The translations under genes and the position numbers were made by a program. The notes beneath the pieces were generated by a model. That model was given only the letters and a program-made list of their open reading frames with translations. It ran no database searches and was not told the origin of the DNA. Positions 17,892 through 27,154 of a stretch of DNA of 64,000 nucleotides are shown in pieces; position 1 is the first letter of the stretch, and each line of letters starts with the position of its first letter. Source of the stretch: Pseudomonadota bacterium (GTDB lineage Bacteria; Myxococcota_A; UBA796; GCA-2862545); the NCBI GenBank assembly GCA_023954855.1, contig JAGSGY010000006.1, positions 1-64,000 of the forward strand, written 5' to 3'.

Positions 17892-17949
17892 CCCGGAGTT
17901 CCCGATGCGCGCGCGACGGTTGCAGCTGCACCGCGCACGGGAGGCGAGC

Positions 17950-19074
17950 ATGCGTATCGTGACCGTAGCGAGTTCAGCGGGCAGCGGCAATGAGGCGGCG
18001 AGCGAGCTGCTTGGGCAGTTGGACTCAGACGCGGCCGTCGTCTTCGTGTTTGCGGCGGTGGACCAAGACCTCGGAGCCATCTGTGCGCGGATGCAAGAGC
18101 ATCTTCCGGATAGTTCGGTCGTCGGCTGCACCACTATGGGTGAGGTCGGCCCGGCTGGATTTACCAAGGGAGCCGTCTCGGCGCTGGCGTTTGGCGGGCC
18201 GGTCAAGGCAGCTGCCCAAATCCTAGTCGACCTCGAGGACTTCGAGGTTCGGGACGCAGGCCGCATCGTCGATGAGCTCGGTGCGGCCATCGGATCCCCG
18301 GTGACCCCCGAGACGCACGTCCTGGTCACGCTCACCGACGGGCTCTCTGGGCTCGAAGAGCTGCTCGTGTCCTCCCTCGCACTTGCGGCCCCGGGGGTTC
18401 GGTTGGTCGGAGGCTCTGCGGGCGATGATTTCCGCTTCGAAGCGACGTCGATCGCGTGCGGGGACCAGATCTCCACAAAGGGGGCGGTGGTCGTTCTTCT
18501 CGAGCCCGGCGTACCGTTCGACGTGTTCCGCGCGCAGCACTACCGGCCGACGGATCGACGGATGGTGGTGACCGAGGCCGACGCGGTAGGGCGCCTGGTC
18601 AGTGAGCTCGACGGCTTGCCAGCGAATGAAGTGATTGCCGATGCGCTAGGCGTCAGTCTCGAGGAGCTGCCTGACGTGATTACCCAACGGGCGGTGCTCG
18701 GCTTTGGGGCCTCGGACACACCCTTTCTGCGCACCGCTATGGCCGTGCGCGACGATGGGACGCTCGTGATGGGGGGGGCCGTCGCGCGTGGCGCCGTGCT
18801 CACTCTGATGGAAGGCGAAGGCTTGGTCGAGCGCACTCACGAGGAAGTGCATCGCGCCATCACCTCCCTTCCGACCGGGGCAGCAGGCCTGCTGTTGTTC
18901 CAGTGCGGCGGGCGCCAAATGGAGGCGGAGTCCAACGGCGTTACCGCCGAGCTGTACGAGGCGATGGTGCAGGCCCCCGCGGCGGGCTTTGTCACCTACG
19001 GTGAGCAGTATGGGGCGCGCCAGGTGAACCACACCCTCACTGGCTTGGTCCTTGGGGAGTGGGATGGGGGATGA
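17950..19074 (+). CDS. FIST domain sensor protein
   Basis: A 374-residue protein that is almost entirely a FIST_N plus FIST_C module. FIST_N (residues 1-190) contains DSSVVGCTTMGEVGPAGFTKGAVS and LVGGSAGDDFRF, the conserved glycine-rich turns of the family. FIST_C (about 200-370) contains GLLLFQCGGR and the terminal VTYGEQYG block. FIST domains are predicted to sense small ligands such as amino acids, usually upstream of kinases or cyclases. There is no membrane segment, so sensing would be cytosolic. SD GGGAGG sits 5 nt before ATG 17950. Its end overlaps the start of the histidine kinase, which implies coupled expression and a shared signalling role. Confidence 0.88.
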   Translation: MRIVTVASSAGSGNEAASELLGQLDSDAAVVFVFAAVDQDLGAICARMQEHLPDSSVVGCTTMGEVGPAGFTKGAVSALAFGGPVKAAAQILVDLEDFEVRDAGRIVDELGAAIGSPVTPETHVLVTLTDGLSGLEELLVSSLALAAPGVRLVGGSAGDDFRFEATSIACGDQISTKGAVVVLLEPGVPFDVFRAQHYRPTDRRMVVTEADAVGRLVSELDGLPANEVIADALGVSLEELPDVITQRAVLGFGASDTPFLRTAMAVRDDGTLVMGGAVARGAVLTLMEGEGLVERTHEEVHRAITSLPTGAAGLLLFQCGGRQMEAESNGVTAELYEAMVQAPAAGFVTYGEQYGARQVNHTLTGLVLGEWDGG

Positions 19075-20647
19075 GGTCGCTGATCTGAAGCGGCAACTGG
19101 CGGCCGCGCAGAAGACCATCGAAGTGCTGATGGATCGCGTTCAGCATGACGAGGTGATCAGCCGTGAGCTGAAGGGCGATGCCTCGGGCGCGATTGTGGG
19201 CCTGGAAGCGATTCTGCACCGTCGCAGCGTTGCCCTCGAGCAATCCGAGGCTCGCTACCGAACGCTGTTCGACCGCAGTCCGGACATGGTGCTCACGGTC
19301 GATGGCGCTGGCCTGGTCACCGAGGCGAACGCACGTGGCGTGGAAGCGCTGGGCGATCTGGTGCGTGACGGAATCCGCCTCGACGAGCTCTTTGACGATC
19401 AGCATGCTGCGGCCGTGCTTCACTCCGTGCTCTCGGGGCCAAGTGGAGGCGTACTTGGCGAGCTGACCCTGGTGGATGGACGGCGCGTGAGCCTCACCGC
19501 CGGACAGCTGACCGCGCTGGATGGGTTGTCCATGGTCGTGCTTCGAGATGTCACGGCCCGCCGTGCCCTCGAAGAAGAGCTGCTTCAGAGCCGTCGGCTC
19601 GCCGCAGTCGGGCACCTGGCCGCCGGCGTTGCGCACGAGATCAACAACCCGCTCGCCGTCATGCGGCTTCGACTCGATGCGCTCGAGGGCACGGAGCTCC
19701 CTGCGGTGGTGGCGAAGCCGATTCAGGTGATGGACCGGCAGCTTGGGCGTATTGCCCGCATCGTTCGAGGGTTGCAGACTTTCGCCAAGACGCCGAGCGT
19801 CGAGAAGTCTGCCGTGCAGGTGACCAGCCTTGTCGAAGGGGCGCTTGAAGCCTCGGGGGCGGCCATCTCGGGATGTGCCGTGACGCTCGATGTACCGGCG
19901 GACTTGTTCGCCGCCGCGGACCGCGTGCAAATCGAGCAGGTCATCACCAACCTACTGGTCAATGCGGCCACGGCGATGGACGGGGACGGCGAGATTGCGA
20001 TTTCCGCTCGGTCTGGCGAGAGCGCCCTTCAGATCACGGTCGAGGACCATGGGCCCGGCATCAGCCCTGAGATCGAGGCGGACTTGTTCACGCCGTTCGT
20101 CTCGGGTCGCGAGGAGGGGACAGGCCTCGGTCTCGCGATTTGCTGGGCCATCCTCGAGGAACATGGCGGCTCGATCACCGCCCAAAATCGACACCAGGGC
20201 GGAGCGTGTTTCACGCTGACGCTGCCTCACGACGACGTTCAGATTGCCACGATTCCGCCCGACATCGCGCCCGCCAAGACGACGGTGCTCAATGTGCTTG
20301 TGGTCGATGATGAACCCGAGATCCTCAAGCTGCTCACAGCCTTCTTGGCAGCTGCGGGCCACCGCGGCATCCCCGTAGGATCCGCCGAGGACGCACTCGT
20401 CGCCATCGCCGAGAACCCCGACATCGATGTGCTGGTGACCGACATCCACCTGCCGGGACGCAGCGGCCTCGACCTCCTCCATGAGCTCAGCGACCGACGA
20501 CATCACCTCGCGAGCCACGCGATCATCATGTCAGCGCTGTTCCACCGGCCCGAGGGAGGCACCCTCTACCTGCAGAAGCCGTTCCGGCGCTCGCAGTTCA
20601 TCGCCGCGCTAGAGGACGTCGCCCCTCAGGGCTCCTCGCGGTTGTAG
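19064..20647 (+). CDS. Hybrid histidine kinase (PAS-HisKA-HATPase-REC)
   Basis: A 527-residue soluble kinase. Order: N-terminal coiled coil (DLKRQLAAAQKTIEVL), PAS domain (about 60-165, beginning RYRTLFDRSPDMVLTVDG), HisKA with phospho-acceptor His191 in GVAHEINNP, HATPase with N-box ITNLLVNAATAM, DHGPGIS and GTGLGLAIC, and a C-terminal receiver with acidic pair VVDDE, acceptor Asp460 in VTDIHLPG and Lys in LQKPF. It should autophosphorylate His191 and pass phosphate to its own receiver. The ATG overlaps the FIST gene by 11 nt, so the FIST protein is the likely input partner. No separate output gene lies adjacent. The 3' end overlaps the convergent mscS gene by 22 nt. Confidence 0.92.
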   Translation: MGDEVADLKRQLAAAQKTIEVLMDRVQHDEVISRELKGDASGAIVGLEAILHRRSVALEQSEARYRTLFDRSPDMVLTVDGAGLVTEANARGVEALGDLVRDGIRLDELFDDQHAAAVLHSVLSGPSGGVLGELTLVDGRRVSLTAGQLTALDGLSMVVLRDVTARRALEEELLQSRRLAAVGHLAAGVAHEINNPLAVMRLRLDALEGTELPAVVAKPIQVMDRQLGRIARIVRGLQTFAKTPSVEKSAVQVTSLVEGALEASGAAISGCAVTLDVPADLFAAADRVQIEQVITNLLVNAATAMDGDGEIAISARSGESALQITVEDHGPGISPEIEADLFTPFVSGREEGTGLGLAICWAILEEHGGSITAQNRHQGGACFTLTLPHDDVQIATIPPDIAPAKTTVLNVLVVDDEPEILKLLTAFLAAAGHRGIPVGSAEDALVAIAENPDIDVLVTDIHLPGRSGLDLLHELSDRRHHLASHAIIMSALFHRPEGGTLYLQKPFRRSQFIAALEDVAPQGSSRL

Positions 20648-21462
20648 AGCTCGAGGTCGCGGTAGGCCCGATCGGGGGTGCGGATGCCCTCGTCGTGGAA
20701 TGCCCGCTTTACACGCTCGGTGACGTCGCTCGCGAAGGCCTTCTCGTAGCGGGCATCGAAGACGTAGGCCTTCACGCGAATGACGGTCACGAAGCGCTCA
20801 CCCATGAACTGGTCGTTCACAAGGGTAGCGACGGGCTTCTCGAGGTAGACGTAGCGGCTCGTTGCAGCGGCTTCGGCGGCAATTGTGCGGGCCCGCGCGA
20901 AGTCCTCGGCGGGGGCGATGTAGAAGTCCATCACCACCATGCAGTCGAGGGCACCTGCGTTCGCAGAGGCGACGGACTCAGTGATGAATTGGCTGTTTGG
21001 GATGGTGACCAGGTTGTCGTCGAGGGTGACCAAGCGCACCGAGCGCAGGCCGATCTCGGTGACCTCGCCGTAGTAGCCACCAAACGCGATGCGGTCGCCG
21101 ACCTGAAACGGCTGGTCGATCAGCAGAATGACCCCGGCCATCAGCGACGCCAGGAGGTCTTTGAAGGCAAAGCCGACGGCCAGGCCCAGGGTGCCTGCAA
21201 GGGCGAGCAGAACCTGTGGATCGACCGTGAGCACCGAGCTGCTGAACACCAGCGCGAGCACGGCGAAGAAGGCGAAGCGCCCGAGAGCCTTGACCTTCTT
21301 CAGGAGCAGGCGCTGCTCGGCGAAGCGCTCCCCAAGGTCGTCGAGGAAGCGCGAGATGAGGCGTTCGCCCAGCAGGGCGACGACGAGGAACACCAGAGCC
21401 CAAGGCAGGCGATTCCAATCGACGAAGCGAATCAGCTGCTGGATGTCCAGACTGTCGTTCAT
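20626..21462 (-). CDS. MscS-type mechanosensitive channel
   Basis: A 278-residue small-conductance channel. There are three N-terminal transmembrane helices. TM3 is glycine/alanine-rich with the MscS pattern LALAGTLGLAVGFAFKDLLAS, followed by the beta domain (QPFQVGDRIAFGGYYGEVTEIGLRSVRL, TLDDNLVTIPNSQFI) and an alpha/beta C-terminal domain. It releases osmolytes on hypo-osmotic shock. The ATG abuts the stop codon of the 1210-residue NTPase gene with no spacer, so the two are probably translationally coupled. Overlap with the convergent kinase gene is 22 nt. Confidence 0.92.
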   Translation of the reverse strand: MNDSLDIQQLIRFVDWNRLPWALVFLVVALLGERLISRFLDDLGERFAEQRLLLKKVKALGRFAFFAVLALVFSSSVLTVDPQVLLALAGTLGLAVGFAFKDLLASLMAGVILLIDQPFQVGDRIAFGGYYGEVTEIGLRSVRLVTLDDNLVTIPNSQFITESVASANAGALDCMVVMDFYIAPAEDFARARTIAAEAAATSRYVYLEKPVATLVNDQFMGERFVTVIRVKAYVFDARYEKAFASDVTERVKRAFHDEGIRTPDRAYRDLELYNREEP

Positions 21463-24400
21463 CTAGGCCGCCCCATGGAGGAAGTGGCGTCGACGCAGGG
21501 TGCGGGTCACGGAGGGCAGCTCGAGGCCGGGAATCGAGATCTGGTCGCCCTTGCGATGCAGGAGTTGCTGGGACTCGAGGTTCTTTACGATCTGGCGAAG
21601 CGACCCCTTGCCCATGTTCGTGACTTCAATCAACTCCGGAAGACTGAGAGCGGCTTGGGTCCGGATGGCGGTGAGCGCGAACAGCTCGGGATCGGGGAGG
21701 TGGTCGACGTTGGCGGCGAGTGCACGGCGCACGCGGATCAGGGCCACCTTTGGACGGTCCGGGTCCGCGCACAGGCACTCAGTGAAGAGGTGCAGGGCCA
21801 CGTTCGGGTTTCCGGCGCTTGCCTCTGCAAGGAGGCGGTAGAAGACGCTCGTCGTGCGCTCGAGCTCGACCTCGGGGTCCGCGCCGAACGGATTGCTGCG
21901 CAGCAGGGGAGAGAAGTCGGCGGTGAACCCGGCGATGGACAGACGGCGGAGGGTGAGCTCGCGGAGCTCCTCCTCGCCGAGGGGCTTCAGGCTGACGACC
22001 TGCCGGAAGATGCCGGTGTCGACCAGTCCGCCGAGGCGCGTCAGGTAGTGCCACGCAGGCGAGTGTAGGGTCACGAGCCACAGGTGCTGGCTCGACGTTG
22101 CGTTGAAGATGTAGAGCAGGGCGTTCAGCCCTTCGAGTCCACCGACGGTGCGCAAGAACGCGAGGTGAAGGTCCTCCGTGACCCAGACCGTGGGCTCGAG
22201 CTCGAGGACCTGTGCGACGCAGTCGTCGGGGCTGGACGGCGTGCTCGTGAGGTTGAGCGCCGTGGCCAACCAGCGCAGCGCATCCTCTTCGGTACGGATT
22301 CGCTCGGTCAGGCAGATCTCGACGGCCGGGCGGCCCTCGAAGCCGAGTCGGGGCAAGAGCTGCTGGATGAGCACACCCTTGCCTTCTCCACGGTCTCCAA
22401 CGAGCGCGATGAGGCCTCTTCGCCGCTCGCGTCTCCACGACTCGATCGCCGTGGTCAGGGCCTCTTCCGCCTTGGTGCGACGCACCTTGCCCGCCTCGGC
22501 TGTGCGCACCCGCTCGATGGCTTCTGGGGGGAGCGCCGCGATTTCCTCGGTCTGCTCGTCCTGACCGAGACGGTAGCGGCTGATGGCGTTGAAGATGCGA
22601 CCGATGCCATCGGTCTGCCGCGCGAGTCGGTCGAGAAGGTCCCAAGCGAGGGCGGTGGCCAGATACGCGGCCATGCCGAGGGTGTGCGGTGCGTGGAGCA
22701 GGCGGCTCTTCACCGGCGTCGACAGCAGTCGAACGGCGGCACTGCCCTGATGCAGGCGCTGCATGCGTGTGAACAGCGGAGCGTGCCAGGACTGGAGCAC
22801 CCAGAGGACCAGCGCGAGTCCGCCCAGGAAGAACGCGATGCCCAGGCCCTCAGCCAGTGCGTCAGCGCCGAGTACGTTCAGGGCGATGCCTTGGGCAAAG
22901 CGCCTGAGAATCCACCACAGCAAGACGAAGCGCAGGGTGCGGCGTGCCAGGCCGTGGGTCTGTTCGTTGAGCACCAGCCACGCAGGACGGCGCTCCGGGT
23001 GGCGGACGATGAGCACGTCGAAGGCGGCGACGATGCAGCGGAACAGCGCCACCTGCAGCCAGACCAGGACCAGAAAGCCGAGCTCGGGAGCGAGCGCACC
23101 GAGGGGCTCACGGAGCATCCAGCCGGCGATGAGGTCGATGCTGTAGCGCAGGAAGTTGTCGAGCGGGGCACGCAGACCGCGGAGCTCCGCCGGACGAACG
23201 GTGGGGAATCGCTTGCGGATCTGGCGAAGGACCTGCTTGACCACGAGCTCGGTGCGCACGCGGCCCATCCACCAGAAGGCAGAGAACAGCAGGGTCAGAA
23301 ACGAGCCCCGCATCATGGCGCCGAGGAAGGACAGGTCCATCAACCGGCGGGGGAGGCTGATCAGGGCTGCCAGACGCTCCCGGCTCATGGCCAACAGGTT
23401 CGGGCCAGTGAGGGAGAGTTCGTGGCCGATGTTGGCGATGAGGTCGGCGCGGTCTTGCCGGGTCTGGGCGCTCGACACGTAGCCACGCAGCTCGCGTCGT
23501 ACTTCCTTCACGTCGTGAAGCAGGCCGATGGTGGCGTCTCGGGCCAAGTCATTCGCCTCGAGAGAGGCCTTGGCCGCGCGGGCTTCATCTTCGATGGCGG
23601 AGGCCCAGCGGTCCATCGCCGGTGGTGCGATGGTTGTGCCCTCTTGGATGCGTGCCCGCTCGGCTTCGTGGAGCTCCGCGAGGCGCGCCATCTCGGACTC
23701 GATCTCCTTATGCTTCTGCGTCTGTTCGGCGGCGTCGGCTCGAAGCTGGCCGACCAGCGACCGCAGCTCGGCGTAGGTGGCGTCTGCACTGGGTGCGGGC
23801 TCGCCTAGGACGGGGCGCTTGATGGTGGCGACGGCCTGGGTCAGTCGGACCGAGTCCGCTGAGCGCTTGAGCCGGACGGCTGTGAGCGCTTCATCGTGGG
23901 TGCGCGTGGTCTCCCATGCTTGCGCCGCGCGTTCCTGTGCCTTCGCGGCACCGGAGCGGGCATCGGCGACTGCGATTGCGCGCTGGTCGCTGGCTGAGGC
24001 CCGGGCGGCTTCCGCATCGTGTCGTGCACGCTCGGCTTCTTCGCGGGCGCGTTCGGCCTCGGACGAGGACGTGGAGGGCTTGGCCTCAAGGAGGTGGTCA
24101 CGCCATCGGGCGGCGCGGTCGAGGTCGGCGGCGGCGAGCTGCCGACGGGCGCTGGCCAGTGTGTCCGGCTCGGCCTCCGGATGCGCTTGCAGGGCTTCTT
24201 CCGCTGCTGCGACGGCGCTCTCGGCGTCTGCCAGGGCCTGGGCGACATCGTCGGTCGGGGCCGGGGGGAGATCGGCGCTAAGCGCGGGGAGGGCCTGTTC
24301 GACGATCCACCGTTGTTCAAGGTCGTCGACGACCGAACGGTGCTCGGGGCGGGCGTTCGAGATGGCCTTGAGACGCTGAAGTGCGAAGGCGGCGGTCGTT

Positions 24401-25095
24401 CCTGAATCCGCAGCTTGGGGATCGAGTTCCGGAAGTTCCGTGCTCGGGGCGGCCGCGTGGTCTGCGAGCACGCTCGACCACGTGCGGATCTTGGCGAGCT
24501 CGGAGTCCAGGGCGGTGGCTTCAGCGGCAGCTCGTGCTGTCGCGGTCGGGTCGTCGTCGGTCTCCGCGTTGCGAAGGGCGTCGATGGCGCTCTGAACGGG
24601 CCCCGTGAGTGCGCGTGCACCGCTTGCCCAGACGGAATGGGTCTCGAAGAAGCCCTGCCTTGCGAGCAGGAGCCGCCGCTCGAGTGAGTCGGCGTGGTCT
24701 TCGGCGTCGAGAGCGGCGGTTCGCGCTTGGGTGAGCTGTACGGTCCGCTTGCTGGAGCCCAGATCGGGAAGCGGCTCTGCGCGTTCCGCCAGGCGCGCCT
24801 TCAGCGCGGTGTCCAAGGCCTGGAGTTGGCCGCCGATGACCAGCGGGTCGTCGATGGCGTTCTGCGCCAGGTGTGGGAAGCCCTCGGCAAGAGTGGCGTC
24901 GCCGATGAAGTAGGCCTCGCGAGCGGCGCTGCGCTCTTCGGCGCTGGTGGTGCGGGCGGTGAGTGCTGGCAACCAGCTCTGCCGTGCCTCGGACCAGGCG
25001 GCAGCCGGATCTTCTGCAGACAGCGCGGGCAGTTCCCCAGCTGCGGCGGGAAAGGCGAGCGCGAGTACGGTCAGCAGAAGGAGGGGACGGATCAC
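21463..25095 (-). CDS. Giant exported/membrane protein with cytosolic AAA-type NTPase and winged helix
   Basis: A 1210-residue protein not assigned to a known family. Residues 1-19 form a signal peptide (GTG start, MIRPLLLLTVLALAFPAAAG). Residues about 20-560 are Ala/Glu/Arg-rich and largely coiled coil, probably periplasmic. About four to six hydrophobic helices follow between 580 and 830 (FLTLLFSAFWWMG, LGFLVLVWLQVALFRCIV, IAFFLGGLALVLWVLQSW). The rest is cytosolic: a P-loop near 900 (LVGDRGEGKGVLI, with Gly in place of the usual Ser/Thr after Lys), a Walker B-like VWVTEDLHLAFL, and a C-terminal winged-helix-like segment (LSLPELIEVTNMGKGSLRQIV). The exported coiled coil before membrane helices recalls MscK/KefA layout, and mscS follows directly, so it may gate or regulate that channel. 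Confidence 0.8.
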   Translation of the reverse strand: MIRPLLLLTVLALAFPAAAGELPALSAEDPAAAWSEARQSWLPALTARTTSAEERSAAREAYFIGDATLAEGFPHLAQNAIDDPLVIGGQLQALDTALKARLAERAEPLPDLGSSKRTVQLTQARTAALDAEDHADSLERRLLLARQGFFETHSVWASGARALTGPVQSAIDALRNAETDDDPTATARAAAEATALDSELAKIRTWSSVLADHAAAPSTELPELDPQAADSGTTAAFALQRLKAISNARPEHRSVVDDLEQRWIVEQALPALSADLPPAPTDDVAQALADAESAVAAAEEALQAHPEAEPDTLASARRQLAAADLDRAARWRDHLLEAKPSTSSSEAERAREEAERARHDAEAARASASDQRAIAVADARSGAAKAQERAAQAWETTRTHDEALTAVRLKRSADSVRLTQAVATIKRPVLGEPAPSADATYAELRSLVGQLRADAAEQTQKHKEIESEMARLAELHEAERARIQEGTTIAPPAMDRWASAIEDEARAAKASLEANDLARDATIGLLHDVKEVRRELRGYVSSAQTRQDRADLIANIGHELSLTGPNLLAMSRERLAALISLPRRLMDLSFLGAMMRGSFLTLLFSAFWWMGRVRTELVVKQVLRQIRKRFPTVRPAELRGLRAPLDNFLRYSIDLIAGWMLREPLGALAPELGFLVLVWLQVALFRCIVAAFDVLIVRHPERRPAWLVLNEQTHGLARRTLRFVLLWWILRRFAQGIALNVLGADALAEGLGIAFFLGGLALVLWVLQSWHAPLFTRMQRLHQGSAAVRLLSTPVKSRLLHAPHTLGMAAYLATALAWDLLDRLARQTDGIGRIFNAISRYRLGQDEQTEEIAALPPEAIERVRTAEAGKVRRTKAEEALTTAIESWRRERRRGLIALVGDRGEGKGVLIQQLLPRLGFEGRPAVEICLTERIRTEEDALRWLATALNLTSTPSSPDDCVAQVLELEPTVWVTEDLHLAFLRTVGGLEGLNALLYIFNATSSQHLWLVTLHSPAWHYLTRLGGLVDTGIFRQVVSLKPLGEEELRELTLRRLSIAGFTADFSPLLRSNPFGADPEVELERTTSVFYRLLAEASAGNPNVALHLFTECLCADPDRPKVALIRVRRALAANVDHLPDPELFALTAIRTQAALSLPELIEVTNMGKGSLRQIVKNLESQQLLHRKGDQISIPGLELPSVTRTLRRRHFLHGAA

Positions 25096-25165
25096 GCCGC
25101 CAGCCTACCTTTAGGCCGTGCCGCTCGTCACCCCTTGGCCTGTCAGCGCGATGACCCGTTGCAGG

Positions 25166-25552
25166 TCAGGCCGCAGGGATCCATGCCCGGCCGAGCGCCA
25201 GTCCGGCGCCTGCGAGGGCGAGACCCAGAACCAGGTTGAGGGCGATGTTGGCGGCGGCTGCCCCCGGTTGGCCGGCGTCGAGCAGCTTCACGGTCTCGAC
25301 CGAGAAGGTCGAAAAGGTCGTGAAGGCGCCCAAGAAGCCTGTCGTCAATGGCACCCGCCACTCGGGCGGCACGCTCGGGTGATGCAGAAGCGCGTGGGAG
25401 AGGAAGCCGAGCAACAAGCTTCCAACCGCGTTCACCGCCAGCGTGCCGTAGGGGAAGTCGGGTCCCGCCCAATGGTTGACCAGGGCCGTCGCTCCGTATC
25501 GGGCGAGGGTGCCCATTGCTCCGGCAAGAGCGAGCGCCAGCAACTCGAGCAT
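25166..25552 (-). CDS. crcB: Fluoride ion exporter CrcB/Fluc
   Basis: A 128-residue protein with four hydrophobic helices, the normal length for CrcB. Signature blocks are GTLARYGATALVN, YGTLAVNAVGSLLLGFL and TGFLGAFTTFSTFSVET, with the conserved Asn and the Phe-rich fluoride path. It acts as a dual-topology dimer that lets fluoride leave the cytosol. The ATG at 25552 is preceded by GGAGG and starts exactly where family members do; the much longer in-frame extension to 26491 is antisense to the phosphatase gene and is rejected. I see no fluoride-riboswitch pattern upstream. It lies 70 nt upstream of the NTPase-mscS pair on the same strand. Confidence 0.93.
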   Translation of the reverse strand: MLELLALALAGAMGTLARYGATALVNHWAGPDFPYGTLAVNAVGSLLLGFLSHALLHHPSVPPEWRVPLTTGFLGAFTTFSTFSVETVKLLDAGQPGAAAANIALNLVLGLALAGAGLALGRAWIPAA

Positions 25553-25669
25553 GCGACCTCCGGCCCACAGCCTAGCGCGGGCGGCGCGCATGACGCGGGG
25601 ACGCGGAGCTTCAGCAACGAATTGCAGCGGGCAGGACCGATGCAGTCGCCCGAACGTTAGGCGGCCCGC

Positions 25670-27142
25670 ATGCGACTCACACTCCTGCTTGCCCTCGCTC
25701 TCACCGCCTGTCCGAAGCCTGCTCCGGTGGCATCCACGGAACCGGCCCCGGTGTCCGTGCCCGATGCCCCCCGCGCGAAGCTGGTGGTGCTGGTGGTGAT
25801 TGATCAGCTGCCCCTCGAGCTCTTGGAGGCTGCTCGCCCCCATTTCAGCGGCGGATTCGCGCGACTCACGGGCGAGCAGGCGGCGCAGGGGGTCGCGGTC
25901 TTTCCGTATGCGACGACCCAGACCTGTCCGGGGCACGTCACCTTGTCCACGGGCACCGCACCGGCCAAGAGCGGCATCGTCGCGAACTACTGGCTCGCTG
26001 AGGACGGCTTTGACACGTACTGCAGCGATCTCACCTTCCTCAAGACCGAGCCTGTCGCAGACCAGGTGAAGGCGGCGGGCGGTAAGGTCGCGGCGCTCTC
26101 GCTCAAGGATCGCGCCTCGGTCTTTCTGGGCGGGCACGACCCCGACATCGTCGCCTGGTACGACGTCAAGACCGACACCATCGTGAACGCTCCGGATCTC
26201 GTGAGCGCTGAGCGCCGCGAGGCCATCTGGTCCGAGACCTGGCAAGTGCGCGACGATCTGGCAGAGCTTCGCGAGGATGACCGTCCGTTCGAGGGGTGGC
26301 TCGGCCTCGACGCGACCTTCCCGCATGGGCCGGCTTCGGAGTTGAAGGGCAAGGACCGCATCGCCATGCCTGCCGCGGGTGTGTTGCTCACCGACATGGC
26401 CGTCGCTGCCGTCGACCAACTCGAGCTCGGGGCCGACGACCAGCCGGATCTGCTCACCGTGTCGTACAGCAACACCGACTATGTCGGGCACTACTTCACC
26501 GCGTCATCCCTGGAAGCTCTCGACAGCCTCGTGCGCGTAGATGCGGAGCTCGGTCGGCTGTTCGAACACCTCGATGCGACGGTGGGCGAGGGTGCTTGGA
26601 CGGTGGTGCTCAGCTCCGACCACGGTGGCGAAGACAACCCCGCCTCCTACATCGAGGAGGAGCCTCTCATCGAGCGAGTGAACGCGAAGCTCGCGGAGGC
26701 CGGCATCGGAGGTCGCCTCGAACTCTCCTGGCCCGAGGCCGCGGTCATCGGTGCCGCTGAGGGGCGCGAAGCCGAGGCCAACACCCTGGCAGCAGCCGAG
26801 ATCGCCGCGTCTGACGGCGTCGAGACGGCCTTCACTTGGGACGCGATGCCTGAGGAGTCCTGGTCGGAGGCAGTGCGACTCTCCTACGACGCGGAGCGCT
26901 CGGCACCGATCTACGGCATCTCCGCCGAGGGCGTGGTCTTCGACTGGTACGACGGGCACGGCTCAGACCACGGTTCCCCACGGAGCTATGACCAGCGGGT
27001 ACCGTTTCTCGCGGTGGGCGCTGGGGTGTCCCCGCAGGCCGTCGGTGATGTCGACAGCCGGCAGATTGCCCCGACGCTGGCGGCACTTCTTGGTGTGAGC
27101 CCCCCGGCGGACGCGCCGCTCGAGGCTGTGCCGCTCAAGTAG
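25670..27142 (+). CDS. Lipid-anchored alkaline phosphatase-superfamily enzyme (PafA/NPP-like)
   Basis: A 490-residue protein with lipoprotein signal MRLTLLLALALTAC. Alkaline phosphatase superfamily motifs are present: VVIDQLPLELLE (first metal Asp near 45), YATTQTCPGHVTLSTG with a probable Thr85 nucleophile, SYSNTDYVGHYF (metal Asp/His), VLSSDHGGE (Asp-His pair) and GHGSDHGSPRSYDQRVPFLAVG near the C-terminus. A Thr nucleophile is typical of PafA and nucleotide pyrophosphatase/phosphodiesterase enzymes rather than PhoA, which uses Ser. It should hydrolyse phosphomonoesters or diesters on the periplasmic or outer-membrane face; the substrate is unknown. Divergent from crcB. Confidence 0.88.
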   Translation: MRLTLLLALALTACPKPAPVASTEPAPVSVPDAPRAKLVVLVVIDQLPLELLEAARPHFSGGFARLTGEQAAQGVAVFPYATTQTCPGHVTLSTGTAPAKSGIVANYWLAEDGFDTYCSDLTFLKTEPVADQVKAAGGKVAALSLKDRASVFLGGHDPDIVAWYDVKTDTIVNAPDLVSAERREAIWSETWQVRDDLAELREDDRPFEGWLGLDATFPHGPASELKGKDRIAMPAAGVLLTDMAVAAVDQLELGADDQPDLLTVSYSNTDYVGHYFTASSLEALDSLVRVDAELGRLFEHLDATVGEGAWTVVLSSDHGGEDNPASYIEEEPLIERVNAKLAEAGIGGRLELSWPEAAVIGAAEGREAEANTLAAAEIAASDGVETAFTWDAMPEESWSEAVRLSYDAERSAPIYGISAEGVVFDWYDGHGSDHGSPRSYDQRVPFLAVGAGVSPQAVGDVDSRQIAPTLAALLGVSPPADAPLEAVPLK

Positions 27143-27154
27143 CTTCGCAGCTAC
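27139..27154. terminator. Possible hairpin spanning two convergent stops
   Basis: GTAGC-TTCGCA-GCTAC is a perfect 5-bp inverted repeat containing the stop codons of both convergent genes (27142 plus, 27151 minus). There is no T-run, so termination is only a possibility. Confidence 0.3.

Noticed and set aside
22084-23808. 574-codon plus-strand frame inside the NTPase gene
   Set aside because: Composition of a shadow frame (Gln/Glu/Arg repeats mirroring the coiled coil) with no start signal.
25553-25669. Fluoride riboswitch before crcB
   Set aside because: The conserved crcB-motif segments are not visible in the divergent gap.
25553-26491. In-frame N-terminal extension of crcB
   Set aside because: Antisense to the phosphatase gene; CrcB proteins start at the ATG at 25552, which has its own SD.
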